Source: CAYOEV01 sp964403075 (lineage in GTDB: Bacteria; Bacteroidota; Bacteroidia; Cytophagales; Cyclobacteriaceae). From it: 53,141 nt of DNA. The notes beneath the pieces were generated by a model. It made no database searches. It was not told where the DNA came from and worked only from the letters and a program-made list of their open reading frames with translations. The stretch is from NCBI GenBank assembly GCA_964403075.1, contig CAYOEV010000016.1:1-53141 (forward strand). Direction: 5' to 3'. Within the stretch, counting starts at the first letter, position 1, and every line of letters starts with the position of its first letter. A program made the position numbers and the translations under genes. Of this stretch, positions 18,260 to 27,701 are shown piece after piece.

Positions 18260-19215
18260 GATGCTGAGGCCTTTAGCAGTAGGCGTGGATAATGATAGAA
18301 ATACCAATAGATGAAGGCAAATGATGCAAAGATGATCATGGCACGGAAAACGTGAGGAATTTCAGTATGTCTGGTAAGAAAGCTTTCAAGGAATCCGGCT
18401 ACAATGATAAATGGCAGTACACCTATCAATATCTTAAAAGCATCTCGAGCACCACGTACCAACGAAGTTTTTCGAGGTAAACTTCCCGGAAATAACCAAC
18501 TATTGCCTAACGTTATACCTGCCGCGCCCCCAATAATGATACAAGGGATTTCTATGGCACCGTGAATCCAAATGGTGAGAAATGAGTCCAGAAATAAACC
18601 CTTTTGCACAAAAAAATACTGGAATACCCCAACCATAATGCCGTTGACAAATAAAAAGTAGTAGGCGCCCAGCGAAAATAATATTCCAGCCATGAATGTG
18701 TAGCACACCACGTAAAGATTGTTGACGGTAATTTTCAAAAACATTAAGCGGCCATCCATTTCCTTGTATACCGCCATGGGGTCTTGATTTTCAATATTTT
18801 GAAGCGTCATGTCTACATATTCATCTCCAAGTACCACACGCGGAAATTCCTTATCGTAGTGAGTGGATACCACTCCAATCAACACACACACACAAAAGAA
18901 TATCAAGGCGTATAGAAACTTTGGATGCTGCCTGCCCACAGCCATTGGCACCTCCAACTTCCAAAATTCAACCACCCTTTTAAACCGCTCTTTCTGTCCC
19001 TGATTCAGCCGACCATAAATTCCACAAGTCAGTGCATTGAGATACTTGGTGCTCACACTGGTGGGGTAATGGGTACGGGCATAAGACAGGTCGTCTGTTA
19101 AATCCACGAATAAGTTTGCAGCCTCATCGGGAGTCAAGACATTGCGATCCTCCAGGATTTGCTCAACCTGGCGCCATTTTTTTTCATTCTGCCTTAGAAA
19201 TGATGCTTCCCTCAT
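18256..19215 (-). CDS. Stage II sporulation protein M-like membrane protein
   Basis: This 319-residue polytopic protein of the SpoIIM superfamily has a soluble N-terminal helical region (1-95) and about six transmembrane segments. A conserved IWIHGAIEIPCIIIGGAAG stretch (about 225-245) is characteristic. In non-sporulating Bacteroidota these proteins sit in MoxR operons and have no role in spores; their function is unknown. It is the first gene of the five-gene operon and is divergent to the RDD gene across 35 bp. Confidence 0.88.
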   Translation of the reverse strand: MREASFLRQNEKKWRQVEQILEDRNVLTPDEAANLFVDLTDDLSYARTHYPTSVSTKYLNALTCGIYGRLNQGQKERFKRVVEFWKLEVPMAVGRQHPKFLYALIFFCVCVLIGVVSTHYDKEFPRVVLGDEYVDMTLQNIENQDPMAVYKEMDGRLMFLKITVNNLYVVCYTFMAGILFSLGAYYFLFVNGIMVGVFQYFFVQKGLFLDSFLTIWIHGAIEIPCIIIGGAAGITLGNSWLFPGSLPRKTSLVRGARDAFKILIGVLPFIIVAGFLESFLTRHTEIPHVFRAMIIFASFAFIYWYFYHYPRLLLKASAS

Positions 19216-19250
19216 GTAGTTGATTATATTGGCGGAATTATAGCAAGTTT

Positions 19251-20093
19251 ATGGCGCAATTAAAAGTACGCACCGCCCAAAACGTTATCCTTGATTTTCA
19301 GGTCGCCAACATTGGCCAACGCGTGCTTGGCGCTTTCATAGATTTGGTGGTCATCTTACTCTACTTTTATCTCTCCAATCAAGTATACCAAGCCGTTACC
19401 GGCGGATCAATTTTCGACACAGTCTCCACGGCCTATTGGCGTTTCCTGCTTATTAATCTCCCGATAATTATCTACCATCCGCTATTAGAATACATCTGGG
19501 ATGGTAAAACAGTCGGCAAAGCGCTCCTCAAAATGCGTGTGATGCGGCTCGACGGACGACCTGCCGCACTGGGTGATGTGTTTTTGAGATGGTTGTTACG
19601 GGTAGTAGATGTGAAGTTGGGTTTTCTTTTCCTATTCTTCCTTCCCCGTAATCCAGCCAATGACATTGAAGCCATGTTTTCTGTGTTGGTAATCATCTTC
19701 TTTACAGTACCATTTCCAGTGGTCGGCCTCCTCTCCATGTCAATGTCCAAACATGGACAGCGTATTGGCGATCGGGTGGCACACACCACAGTAGTGGAAA
19801 TTAAAAGACCTTTTACATTGGATGACACCATTTTGCAGTCGACCGCGTCAGAATATGTACCCAGATTTCAAAATGTATTGCAACTAAGTGACAAGGATAT
19901 ATATACCATCAAAACCACCCTGGACCAAGCCCGAAAAACCAGAGATTATAAAAATGTATTGTTGCTCGGTACAAAAGCCCGCGAAATTTTGAATATTCAA
20001 GAGGATATCAAACCACTGCCCTTATTGGAAACCATCCTGAAGGATTACAATCACTTGGCCAAAGAACGTGATCTGGACACCACTAAAGTTTGA
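19251..20093 (+). CDS. RDD family membrane protein
   Basis: This 280-residue protein shows the RDD signature early: GQRVLGAFIDLVVILLYFYL (Arg and two Asp-type positions in the first helix), then WDGKTVGKALLKMRVM and a third hydrophobic segment. A C-terminal cytoplasmic domain of about 100 residues is helical. RDD proteins are found near MoxR/SpoIIM clusters, and some have been linked to ion transport. Here it is divergent from the SpoIIM gene across 35 bp. It ends convergently, overlapping the chemoreceptor gene at 20083 by 11 bp. Confidence 0.88.
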   Translation: MAQLKVRTAQNVILDFQVANIGQRVLGAFIDLVVILLYFYLSNQVYQAVTGGSIFDTVSTAYWRFLLINLPIIIYHPLLEYIWDGKTVGKALLKMRVMRLDGRPAALGDVFLRWLLRVVDVKLGFLFLFFLPRNPANDIEAMFSVLVIIFFTVPFPVVGLLSMSMSKHGQRIGDRVAHTTVVEIKRPFTLDDTILQSTASEYVPRFQNVLQLSDKDIYTIKTTLDQARKTRDYKNVLLLGTKAREILNIQEDIKPLPLLETILKDYNHLAKERDLDTTKV

Positions 20094-21645
20094 ATTTACC
20101 CAACTCTTGTTTGAGACCCCTTGATACGCTTTCCAATTCTTTAGCCGTCTCATTCAACTCATTGGCCGTACTGGCAATTTGCTGAGAATGGCCGTTGAAC
20201 GTCTGAATGGCAATGTTGATCTGATCGCTACTGGATTTTTGTTCTCGAGCAGCACTCGCGATGTCTATGGCCAAACTTGACGCTTGAGACACGTTTTCAC
20301 CTACCTCGTCAGTTTTCTGTTTCGTTTGTTCGGTACTGATCAAGCACTTCTGAGCCAACTCTGTTATCTCATTGGCAGCCAAACGACTTTTATCGGCCAG
20401 ATTTCGCACTTCTCGGGCCACGACGGCAAACCCTTTACCTTGTTCACCCGCATTGGCCGCCTCAATGTAGGCATTGATCGCTAATAAATTTGTTTGCGCC
20501 GTGATCTCTTCAATCAATTGAACCCTTTCTCGTATGCGCAGAATGTTGTTTAAAGAGGTGGCCATCAACTGCTGCCCGGTACTCATGGCAGCGGTGGATA
20601 TTTTCGACAGTTCCGCAGATTCGTCAGCCTTATCGGTAGACATTCCAATGTTTGCGGAAATCTGTTCCATGCTCGCAGCAATTTCCTCAGCACTGGCCGC
20701 CTGGTTGCCCGAGGACTCAGTGTACTGGTTGGACATGCGCGCCAACTCCTCCCCGGCTGTTTGTAATAAAATGGCGTTATCCCTTAATCCAGATACAACG
20801 GCCCCATAGTCATGGTTCAATGCATTTAGCTGAGCACCTGTAAAGCCAAATTCATCCCGCGAGGGAATGTGGACAGAACGGGTCAGTTCCTTATTTTGCA
20901 TGGACCTTACCAGCGACATAATTTCGTTGATGTAACTGGTAATGTTCTGTGCATTGAAAAAATTAGGCAGATACTGAAAAAGAATCAGAATTAAGCCTAC
21001 TATCGCCACACGCCAAACAGCATCCCCCACATTAACGGTTATATCCGGCACATTCAGCGCGGAATTTACCACCCGGTAAATCACAATCACCAGGTAACCT
21101 ACGGTACCTAAAGCACTCAGAATGGTCACGAATGCCAATCTAAAACTGATCCGACTGATCCTGATGCGATCAAAAGGCACCGCATAAACCAGTTTATTGA
21201 CAAGGTCGGTAAACAAAACAATGAAGGGCACGTTGGCCACCATTAGATAAAAAAGTGTAGCCAGAGAACCAGTCAAGAGGGGCAACCCACGCAAACCTTG
21301 TAGCCATTGAATAGGAATGGCCGTTGCTCCATAAATCACGGATATAAAAAAGAAAGTAGGGATCAACTTTTGGTAATACGTATCTACCCGCTCGTAATGT
21401 TTACGATCAATGGCTCCTTTAATTAATTGGAGTCGAGACCGTACCCAAACGGTAACGAACACCATAAAAGGAACGGTGAATAAATACAGAGAGGGAGACA
21501 TATAAAAATTCCACATATCCTCCCAGGAAGAACCGTAATCCAGGAAACCGAGGAACACCAGCACGAAAGGAGGAATAAAAAAGGTTAGAAAAGAGACCAC
21601 CAGCAATTTTCTGGTGATTATCTCTCGATCAAATTGTACGGCCAT
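20083..21645 (-). CDS. Methyl-accepting chemotaxis protein with six-helix membrane sensor
   Basis: This 520-residue chemoreceptor has about six transmembrane helices (near 13-33, 50-67, 90-110, 117-143, 165-188 and 205-228) and no large periplasmic domain. A HAMP-like region follows near 230-280, then the signalling domain. The hairpin tip is the conserved QTNLLAINAYIEAANAGEQG followed by FAVVAREVRNLADKS. The protein ends FKL, with no tethering tail. The input could be membrane state or a hydrophobic ligand, which is inference. It is a close paralogue of the next receptor upstream and is the last gene of the minus-strand block. Confidence 0.93.
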   Translation of the reverse strand: MAVQFDREIITRKLLVVSFLTFFIPPFVLVFLGFLDYGSSWEDMWNFYMSPSLYLFTVPFMVFVTVWVRSRLQLIKGAIDRKHYERVDTYYQKLIPTFFFISVIYGATAIPIQWLQGLRGLPLLTGSLATLFYLMVANVPFIVLFTDLVNKLVYAVPFDRIRISRISFRLAFVTILSALGTVGYLVIVIYRVVNSALNVPDITVNVGDAVWRVAIVGLILILFQYLPNFFNAQNITSYINEIMSLVRSMQNKELTRSVHIPSRDEFGFTGAQLNALNHDYGAVVSGLRDNAILLQTAGEELARMSNQYTESSGNQAASAEEIAASMEQISANIGMSTDKADESAELSKISTAAMSTGQQLMATSLNNILRIRERVQLIEEITAQTNLLAINAYIEAANAGEQGKGFAVVAREVRNLADKSRLAANEITELAQKCLISTEQTKQKTDEVGENVSQASSLAIDIASAAREQKSSSDQINIAIQTFNGHSQQIASTANELNETAKELESVSRGLKQELGKFKL

Positions 21646-21788
21646 TGGTGGTTATATATAATCGAATTTACACTATTTAACTCCAAGGGACTTCATCCCT
21701 AAGTGTTGTCTTGCATATTTTATTCCAATAATTAACAACCCAAAATAAGCGGGCAAGCACGTTTAAATAAAGAGAAACGAAACAACCA

Positions 21789-23342
21789 TTAATCTTTTAT
21801 GCGAGGCAAACGAAAGTCACTGACTAAAACATCAAGGGATCTGGCCGCTTTACTCAATCTTTCGGCCGTGTCTACCAGTTTATTGGCTGTCATTGAAATG
21901 CGCTGGGAGTCATCCGACAATGTTTGCACAGCCGTCATTACTTCATTGCTCGCACTGGATTGATCTGTAGAAGATTGGGAAATATTGGTGGCTAACGTGG
22001 TGCTTTCTTTGGCATTGGCCGTCGCTTCGTCCACCTTCAACTTGGCATCCTGTGAATTGATCAGACAGGTAATGGCAAGATCAGTTATCTCATTGGCAGA
22101 TACCTTGCTTTTATCGGCAAGACTTCGCACTTCCCGAGCCACAACGGCAAAACCCCGCCCCTGCTCTCCAGCGTTGGCTGCCTCCACAAAGGCATTAATG
22201 GCCAATAAGTTGGTTTGATCGGCGATGTCTTCTACCATACGCACCTTTTCTACGATGGACTGAATGTCATGCAAGGTATGATTCAGTTGCTCCTGTGCAA
22301 AAGACATTGCCTGTGCGGAAGTCTTGGACAAATCTTCAGATTGTAAAGCACTGTGCTGCGATACATCTATGCTTGAAACGATCAGCTCCATGCTCGCAGA
22401 TACCTCCTCGGCTGTGCTGGCCTGACGATTGGTATTGCTTTGAAATTCATCGGATGAGCCCAAGATGGACTCACTAACCTCTTTTAACAAAAAAATACTT
22501 CTCCTCATCTCCCCAACCACTATGCGGAAATTGTTGGTCAACTCATTCAATGCAAAGGCCGTTCGGCCAAACTCGTCACGTGTAGCCACAAAAAGTTCAT
22601 CGGATAAATCTTTATTGGCCACGGTCTTGATATGATTCCGCAACTTTCGCAGACCATTGGAAAAAGACACACCCACGACGAGGTTTGGAATTACCTGGAC
22701 CCCCACAACGAACAAACCCGAAAAAAAGATGTGCCAGAAACCAGCTATCAAATCAAGTTCGTAGGCCCAAATTTCTTTTCTCCAAATCAGCGTGAAACCA
22801 AATAATACTATTGCACCACCTCCACCTAGTGTTGAAAACAGGGTGTTGACCTGAAGTTTCCACTTAATAGAACTTCCGGTACTACGAGAAAACGGAACGG
22901 GTATGTACAATCGATCCAGGGCCTGACTAAACCTTAAATAAATGGGAATGTAAGAAAAACAACAGAATAACCATGTGAGTACAGCCATCAAGATTAATTC
23001 ATTGAAAGTGGCTCCATTCCTGGCGTAAAGGCTCAAGAAACTGAATTGATAGATGACCAACAACACAGAAATGTTTCGAATAAACGGCCAATAAGTCTGT
23101 TGCAATGGTGTCCATTGCTCTTCCTGAAGCCAATACAGTATTCGATAGACACGTGCACGGGTATACCAGGCAATGAACAAACCTAGCGGGAGAATAATGT
23201 AAAGGAGTGACCAGGAGGGAAAAGCAAGAAAGAAAACTTCCGCACGCAACACCAAACTGCCCAGGGCCAATGCGACTAAGGGCACAGGTGAGAATAATGT
23301 AAGTAGGGGAATATTGACAAGTCGGGAGGCGTACTTATTCAT
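21789..23342 (-). CDS. Methyl-accepting chemotaxis protein with six-helix membrane sensor
   Basis: This 517-residue receptor has the same architecture as its downstream paralogue: about six hydrophobic helices in the first 230 residues, then a HAMP-like region, and a signalling tip QTNLLAINAFVEAANAGEQG with FAVVAREVRSLADKS. It ends in a short SDFRLPRIKD tail. The start codon lies only 6 bp beyond the poly-T tract of the strong terminator that closes the che operon. It must therefore rely on read-through or on a promoter overlapping the end of the receptor gene. A 143-bp gap separates it from the next receptor. Confidence 0.93.
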   Translation of the reverse strand: MNKYASRLVNIPLLTLFSPVPLVALALGSLVLRAEVFFLAFPSWSLLYIILPLGLFIAWYTRARVYRILYWLQEEQWTPLQQTYWPFIRNISVLLVIYQFSFLSLYARNGATFNELILMAVLTWLFCCFSYIPIYLRFSQALDRLYIPVPFSRSTGSSIKWKLQVNTLFSTLGGGGAIVLFGFTLIWRKEIWAYELDLIAGFWHIFFSGLFVVGVQVIPNLVVGVSFSNGLRKLRNHIKTVANKDLSDELFVATRDEFGRTAFALNELTNNFRIVVGEMRRSIFLLKEVSESILGSSDEFQSNTNRQASTAEEVSASMELIVSSIDVSQHSALQSEDLSKTSAQAMSFAQEQLNHTLHDIQSIVEKVRMVEDIADQTNLLAINAFVEAANAGEQGRGFAVVAREVRSLADKSKVSANEITDLAITCLINSQDAKLKVDEATANAKESTTLATNISQSSTDQSSASNEVMTAVQTLSDDSQRISMTANKLVDTAERLSKAARSLDVLVSDFRLPRIKD

Positions 23343-23348
23343 AACAGC

Positions 23349-23379
23349 AAAAAAAACCTCGGTTCAAATTGAACCGAGG
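23349..23379 (-). terminator. Intrinsic terminator of the che operon
   Basis: CCTCGGTTC (23357-23365) is perfectly inverted at 23371-23379 around AAATT, giving a 9-bp GC-rich stem, or 11 bp if the loop closes further. On the minus strand it is followed by a run of eight T. It lies 19 bp after the TonB-dependent receptor stop and ends 6 bp before the ATG of the next chemoreceptor. Confidence 0.9.
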
Positions 23380-23398
23380 CAGTTGTCATTTATTTGAT

Positions 23399-25540
23399 TT
23401 ATAATCTAATATCCACACCCACCAGGTAAAGTCCAGGTATTTCATCACTAAAACCAAATTCATCCTGTTTGTTATTTAACACATTTCTAGCATTGAAATA
23501 AATAGAACTATCATCCCAGACCTTATAGGCAATTTTCAAATCCAGGCGGGCCTTGGCATCCACAACAGCCACATTATTGAAGCCCTCCGGGGCAAGCGGT
23601 GGTTTGGGTAAGGCCAGTTGGTCGAAATAGATCCATTGATTTTCTCCAAAGTAGTACAAATTGGTAAATACGTTCCATTTATCCGTGGGACGGTAACTCA
23701 CTTTAATTCCTCCGTAAAAAGTAGGTGTTCGTTTATTTTCTGTATCAAATGCCTCTTGGGTGACCGAAAGACCTACCGCTTCGTAGGTGGCATCAGGCAC
23801 TGAGCGCAAAGCATCCGCTACATCGGTGTTCTGGAAGGTGCTAAATACGGTGGTACTCACCTTTTTATTTGCCACCCAGGTCACTTCAGCGGTTACGCCT
23901 AATTGTTTGGCCACCGTAGGGAAATTCTCATAAGACAACGTGGGTTGCGGACCCACCAGACTCGGCACCAACTCACTAAAGTTTTCCGCTACAGTGTAGA
24001 ACAATTCGAAATTCGTCTGGACGTTTTCTCCAAGCGTATTTCGCATACCCACTTCATACAGGTCGATTTCCATTAGTTTGAGCTCTGTATTGCCTACATA
24101 ATTGAACAGGTCGTCACTGAAATCCAGATACATTTGGGCAATGGTAGACCCCCGGTAGGCACGTGATGCCACCGCGCGCACCAAATTTTTCTCGTTGATT
24201 CGGTAAGTTGAGGCTAGCTGGTAACTGAAATAAGTGTCTTCAGGCTCGTTGTAGGCATCTACGCGTATCGCACCAATCAATCGAAAGTTATCAATTGGAT
24301 TGGCGTCTACTTTTACATAGGCCGCTTGATTAATGAGGTTCTTTTTAGCATTGAACAAACCACCAGTTGGCGCACCCGTGTCATCATAGGTGTTTATTTG
24401 ATATTGCAAACCAGGTTGAATACTGATGTTTTCATTTTCCCTTAAAAAATCATATTCCAGGGTAATGTCCGTGGTTTTGAACTCCCAATCGTATGACTGA
24501 CCTACCTGGACCGCTTGTTCTCCATCCAGGTAAGAGACCTGGGCGGTGAGGCCATAAATGTTGGCTTTAAAATCCAATGCAGTGGTGGTCGACGTTCTCG
24601 GCGTGATAGGTGTAGCAGTGGATTCAAAAAATATTGTTTGTGCCTCCGCATCCTGGTACGCGACCGTTCCGGAAAAACTCACGTTTTCATTTAAATTATA
24701 ATCCGCATAAAAATTGGCGCCAACTTTATCCTTAGCCAGCGACCGGTCGGGCCAAAGTTCTCTCGCCCTGTTCGGGTCAATTGTTCCGGAAGCTGGATTT
24801 TGCCAATCAATCAGGCCCTCCGCCTCCGTATAATCTCCCAACACATAGTTGTAATACAATTCATCTGAACGTTCCCGCTGGTCAATATTAAATGAACCGC
24901 GGACATTCAATTTGTCAGTGGCCTGAATACCGATGGTTGCATTGGCAATTGAAGTTCCTGAGTTGCCACCAGCAGCATTCGCAAAAACTTCTACTTTTTC
25001 CGTTCCATGGTTTTTCTTGGAAGTAATAATATTGATGACCCCGGAGGCTGCATTTGGACCATAAAGCGCCTGTGCAGGGCCTCTTATTACCTCAATTTGT
25101 TCGATGTCCGTCAAACTCACAGGTAGCGTTTCCAGGAACGTCCCTCCATTGGCCGTATTGTATACCCTGCGCCCGTTGATCATGACCAGGGTTGACACAT
25201 TTTCAGTCGCGGGTGAAAATGCCCCTTGCGGCATATTGTCCAATCCACGGATGTGGATGTCAAAGTTGCCATTGGTTTCTTCTCTCACAATAACGCCTGG
25301 AATAAGACGAAATACCTCTTCCAGTGTAGTGGCACCAGAATTTTGAATTTCTTCACGTGTAACCGTAGAACTGGATAATGGCGCATCCGTGATGGATTCC
25401 GCTTTTTTGGAGACCGAGTAAATTTCCGTACTTAACAGATCTTCAAGGGACATTTCGTAGAGATCTTCCTCTTCCTGTGCCCATGCCGGCATGCTGAGCA
25501 AAATGCTAAATGCCGCGAGCCATTTAATTTTGTTTGTCAT
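23399..25540 (-). CDS. TonB-dependent receptor of the YfiR-associated type
   Basis: This 713-residue outer membrane receptor has a signal peptide (1-21, ending AWA), then a short acidic segment and SLEDLLSTEIYSVSKKAES. It continues into a plug domain (about 45-165) with the ALYGPNAASGVINI motif, followed by a beta-barrel and a C-terminal strand ending in an aromatic-rich VGVDIRL. The SLEDLL...SVSKK N-terminus is typical of receptors found next to YfiR-type periplasmic proteins and sensor kinases or cyclases. Here the neighbour is a chemoreceptor, with a 20-bp gap. The ligand is unknown. It is the last gene before the terminator. Confidence 0.9.
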   Translation of the reverse strand: MTNKIKWLAAFSILLSMPAWAQEEEDLYEMSLEDLLSTEIYSVSKKAESITDAPLSSSTVTREEIQNSGATTLEEVFRLIPGVIVREETNGNFDIHIRGLDNMPQGAFSPATENVSTLVMINGRRVYNTANGGTFLETLPVSLTDIEQIEVIRGPAQALYGPNAASGVINIITSKKNHGTEKVEVFANAAGGNSGTSIANATIGIQATDKLNVRGSFNIDQRERSDELYYNYVLGDYTEAEGLIDWQNPASGTIDPNRARELWPDRSLAKDKVGANFYADYNLNENVSFSGTVAYQDAEAQTIFFESTATPITPRTSTTTALDFKANIYGLTAQVSYLDGEQAVQVGQSYDWEFKTTDITLEYDFLRENENISIQPGLQYQINTYDDTGAPTGGLFNAKKNLINQAAYVKVDANPIDNFRLIGAIRVDAYNEPEDTYFSYQLASTYRINEKNLVRAVASRAYRGSTIAQMYLDFSDDLFNYVGNTELKLMEIDLYEVGMRNTLGENVQTNFELFYTVAENFSELVPSLVGPQPTLSYENFPTVAKQLGVTAEVTWVANKKVSTTVFSTFQNTDVADALRSVPDATYEAVGLSVTQEAFDTENKRTPTFYGGIKVSYRPTDKWNVFTNLYYFGENQWIYFDQLALPKPPLAPEGFNNVAVVDAKARLDLKIAYKVWDDSSIYFNARNVLNNKQDEFGFSDEIPGLYLVGVDIRL

Positions 25541-25560
25541 TGGATTAGGTTTTTAAATGA

Positions 25561-27099
25561 TTATTTAAGCTTAAAAAATGCCAAAGAGCGTTTCAAATTC
25601 TCCGCCAATTCATCCAAAGATTCAGAATTGGCTTGTAATTCTCTCGAAGCAGATGCATTACGGTCTACAATCAGGTTCAAATCCTGTATGGCTTCATTCA
25701 CCTGATTGGCCCCGTTGCTTTGCTCTTGACTGGCACTACTGATTTCCTGAACCAAGTCAGAGGTTTTCTGGATTTTATCCACCAGATTTTCCAGCAATTC
25801 CCGTGAAGTTCTGGCAATGTTGACCCCACTTGAAGAAAGTTCGTCAATTTCACTGGAGGCTGTTTGGCTGCGTTCTGCCAACCGCCTTATTTCAGCAGCC
25901 ACTACTGCGAACCCCTTTCCGTGATCTCCCGCTCGTGCCGCCTCCACTGCTGCATTCAAGGCAAGCAAATTCGTTTGCCGGGCAATTTCTCCTATGATAG
26001 AAATTTTATTGGTTATCAATTGCATGGATTCTAAATTCCTCGCAACGGATGAATTTCCAGACTCCACATCGGATGCAGAGTCTTTCGCGATTTTTTCCGT
26101 TTCTACCGCATTGGATGCGTTTAAACTCACGCTGGCCGACATTTCTTCCATGGAGGCAGCGACCTTTTCCACTGATTGCGTCTGCACTTCTGCCCCTTCG
26201 GATAAGTTTGCAGCAGATGATTTCAATTCTTCGCTGGCCCGCTTGATGCCATCGGAAGAACTGTTAATAAAAGTCAGTGAATTCTTTAGCACATTGATCA
26301 ACTCCTGAAAATTATTCATCAGCTTACCCAACTCATCCTTCGATTTGCTTTGCATATCAACCGTCAAATCACCTTTCACCACTTTCTCCACTGTATGGGT
26401 AGCGTCGATAATTGGCACGATGACAGTTTTACGTGCGTAGCGGTAGACCAAACCAGCTATGACCAGCATCACCAGAATCATCACCAAAATCATGGTGCGA
26501 ATAAAACTGAAATTGTTGATTACCTGGTTGCGTGCCAACTCCGTACTTTTAATAGCAATCAAATCTTCCAATACAGGAGTTATTTGTGCAGTAATCGCCT
26601 GAACCGATTCAATGGCAGATTCGCTTTCCATGATGCGAATAATGTCTTCGTAATCATCAAATGAAGTCAACTGACCCATGATTACCTGCTGCTGGTTGAC
26701 CAACTGATCGATCATGGCCAACGTACTGTCCAACAACTCCTGTTGCATGATTTCCCAGCCGTTGGCAATGGTTCTCAGATTATCAGTCAGCGCGGGATAA
26801 TTGGCGTGGTAAGCCCGTAATTTTTCTTTGGAGATTTCGTCAGACCTGTTGTAGACCCAGATAGCCGTGAGGTACTTTGATTCATTGACCAACTCCTTTA
26901 GGGAATCCAACTGGGTAACCGAATCACTGTCGGCCGAAGAAATGTTTGCCAAAACACCTTCCGATTGATTCAGGGTGATGATAACGATGATGAAACTAAC
27001 AATGAACAAGGTAATCAGTCCTGCAAATCCAAGTAGCAACTTAACTGCGAGGGATTCAGCCGACCCTGTCCATTTTAAACGATCAAGCAAAGAGGTCAT
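25561..27099 (-). CDS. Methyl-accepting chemotaxis protein with four-helix periplasmic domain
   Basis: This 512-residue receptor has TM1 at about 19-43, a helical periplasmic domain (46-200) of the four-helix-bundle type, and TM2 near 203-222. It then has a HAMP domain (222-275) and a signalling domain with tip QTNLLALNAAVEAARAGDHG. It ends LAFFKLK, without a tethering pentapeptide. Gene order places it between two yfiR-like genes (32 bp upstream) and a TonB-dependent receptor (20 bp downstream). In comparable loci a YfiR protein acts on the periplasmic domain of a kinase or cyclase, so this receptor is the likely YfiR partner. Confidence 0.93.
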   Translation of the reverse strand: MTSLLDRLKWTGSAESLAVKLLLGFAGLITLFIVSFIIVIITLNQSEGVLANISSADSDSVTQLDSLKELVNESKYLTAIWVYNRSDEISKEKLRAYHANYPALTDNLRTIANGWEIMQQELLDSTLAMIDQLVNQQQVIMGQLTSFDDYEDIIRIMESESAIESVQAITAQITPVLEDLIAIKSTELARNQVINNFSFIRTMILVMILVMLVIAGLVYRYARKTVIVPIIDATHTVEKVVKGDLTVDMQSKSKDELGKLMNNFQELINVLKNSLTFINSSSDGIKRASEELKSSAANLSEGAEVQTQSVEKVAASMEEMSASVSLNASNAVETEKIAKDSASDVESGNSSVARNLESMQLITNKISIIGEIARQTNLLALNAAVEAARAGDHGKGFAVVAAEIRRLAERSQTASSEIDELSSSGVNIARTSRELLENLVDKIQKTSDLVQEISSASQEQSNGANQVNEAIQDLNLIVDRNASASRELQANSESLDELAENLKRSLAFFKLK

Positions 27100-27131
27100 A
27101 GTACTCGGTTAGGTTAATGTAGTGACTGAAA

Positions 27132-27644
27132 TCAATTGATTTCTGTACCCAGTGATGTCAATTTTGAGCTAGATTTTAATCCGCAACTTGCAATTGCACC
27201 ATTATTAATTTGATAAGCTGGTTTTCCGTTTTTAATAAAAAAATTTATTCCTGCACCTTTCTCTCCGTAGCCATCCATGTCCGTGACCAATAAGATATTC
27301 TTCGAAGCGGCCACTGCCAAAGCAGTACTGAATTGTGACAACTTATCGTTGCCCAGAAAAATAATATGACTCTCCGATGCTGCCTGTATGGTAGAAGACT
27401 GCTTGACCACAATTGGTCTGGAACCCACACGTTTCGCTTTGGCCATGTCTTTTAAATGTGAAACAATCGGATCGTTCCCGACCACTGTAATCACAAAATC
27501 GCCCGTACTCTTGGCGGGCGGCCATTCTATATAAGTAGTGAAGTAATAAAAAATGCCAGACTGGATTTTTTCGGTTTGCGCGTGCGTCTGACTTACACTA
27601 AATAGAAACACGCAAAAGGCTAAAATTCCACGGATAAAAACCAT
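27132..27644 (-). CDS. YfiR family periplasmic protein (copy 1)
   Basis: This 170-residue protein has a signal peptide (1-22, cleaved near THAQ). The YfiR/DUF4154 pattern follows: a Phe-Tyr-rich stretch ending YIEWP at about 38-42, a central VVGNDP segment, SHIIFLG near 92-98, and the C-terminal GAGINFF...AYQIN block. P. aeruginosa YfiR represses the cyclase YfiN in the periplasm, and its folding depends on disulfides. The mature protein here has a single cysteine (Cys154), so no internal disulfide is possible. It is a paralogue of the next gene upstream and lies 32 bp before a chemoreceptor gene. Confidence 0.88.
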   Translation of the reverse strand: MVFIRGILAFCVFLFSVSQTHAQTEKIQSGIFYYFTTYIEWPPAKSTGDFVITVVGNDPIVSHLKDMAKAKRVGSRPIVVKQSSTIQAASESHIIFLGNDKLSQFSTALAVAASKNILLVTDMDGYGEKGAGINFFIKNGKPAYQINNGAIASCGLKSSSKLTSLGTEIN

Positions 27645-27661
27645 AAAAAATTCTTTTTTAA

Positions 27662-27698
27662 GTTAAAAATAGTGTTTTAATCTAAACTTGACACTATT
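27662..27698 (-). terminator. Hairpin with U-tract between the two yfiR-like genes
   Basis: AATAGTGT (27668-27675) is perfectly inverted at 27691-27698 around 15 bases. On the minus strand the stem is followed by T residues, giving a run of five T that starts in the stem. The stem is AT-rich, so termination would be partial; it may instead shape mRNA stability inside the operon. Confidence 0.45.
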
Positions 27699-27701
27699 CC
27701 G

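Noticed and set aside
21686..21700. AGGGA-cttca-TCCCT hairpin in front of the last chemoreceptor gene, considered as a riboswitch or terminator.
   Set aside because: The stem has only 5 bp, there is no U-tract, and no conserved riboswitch core is seen.
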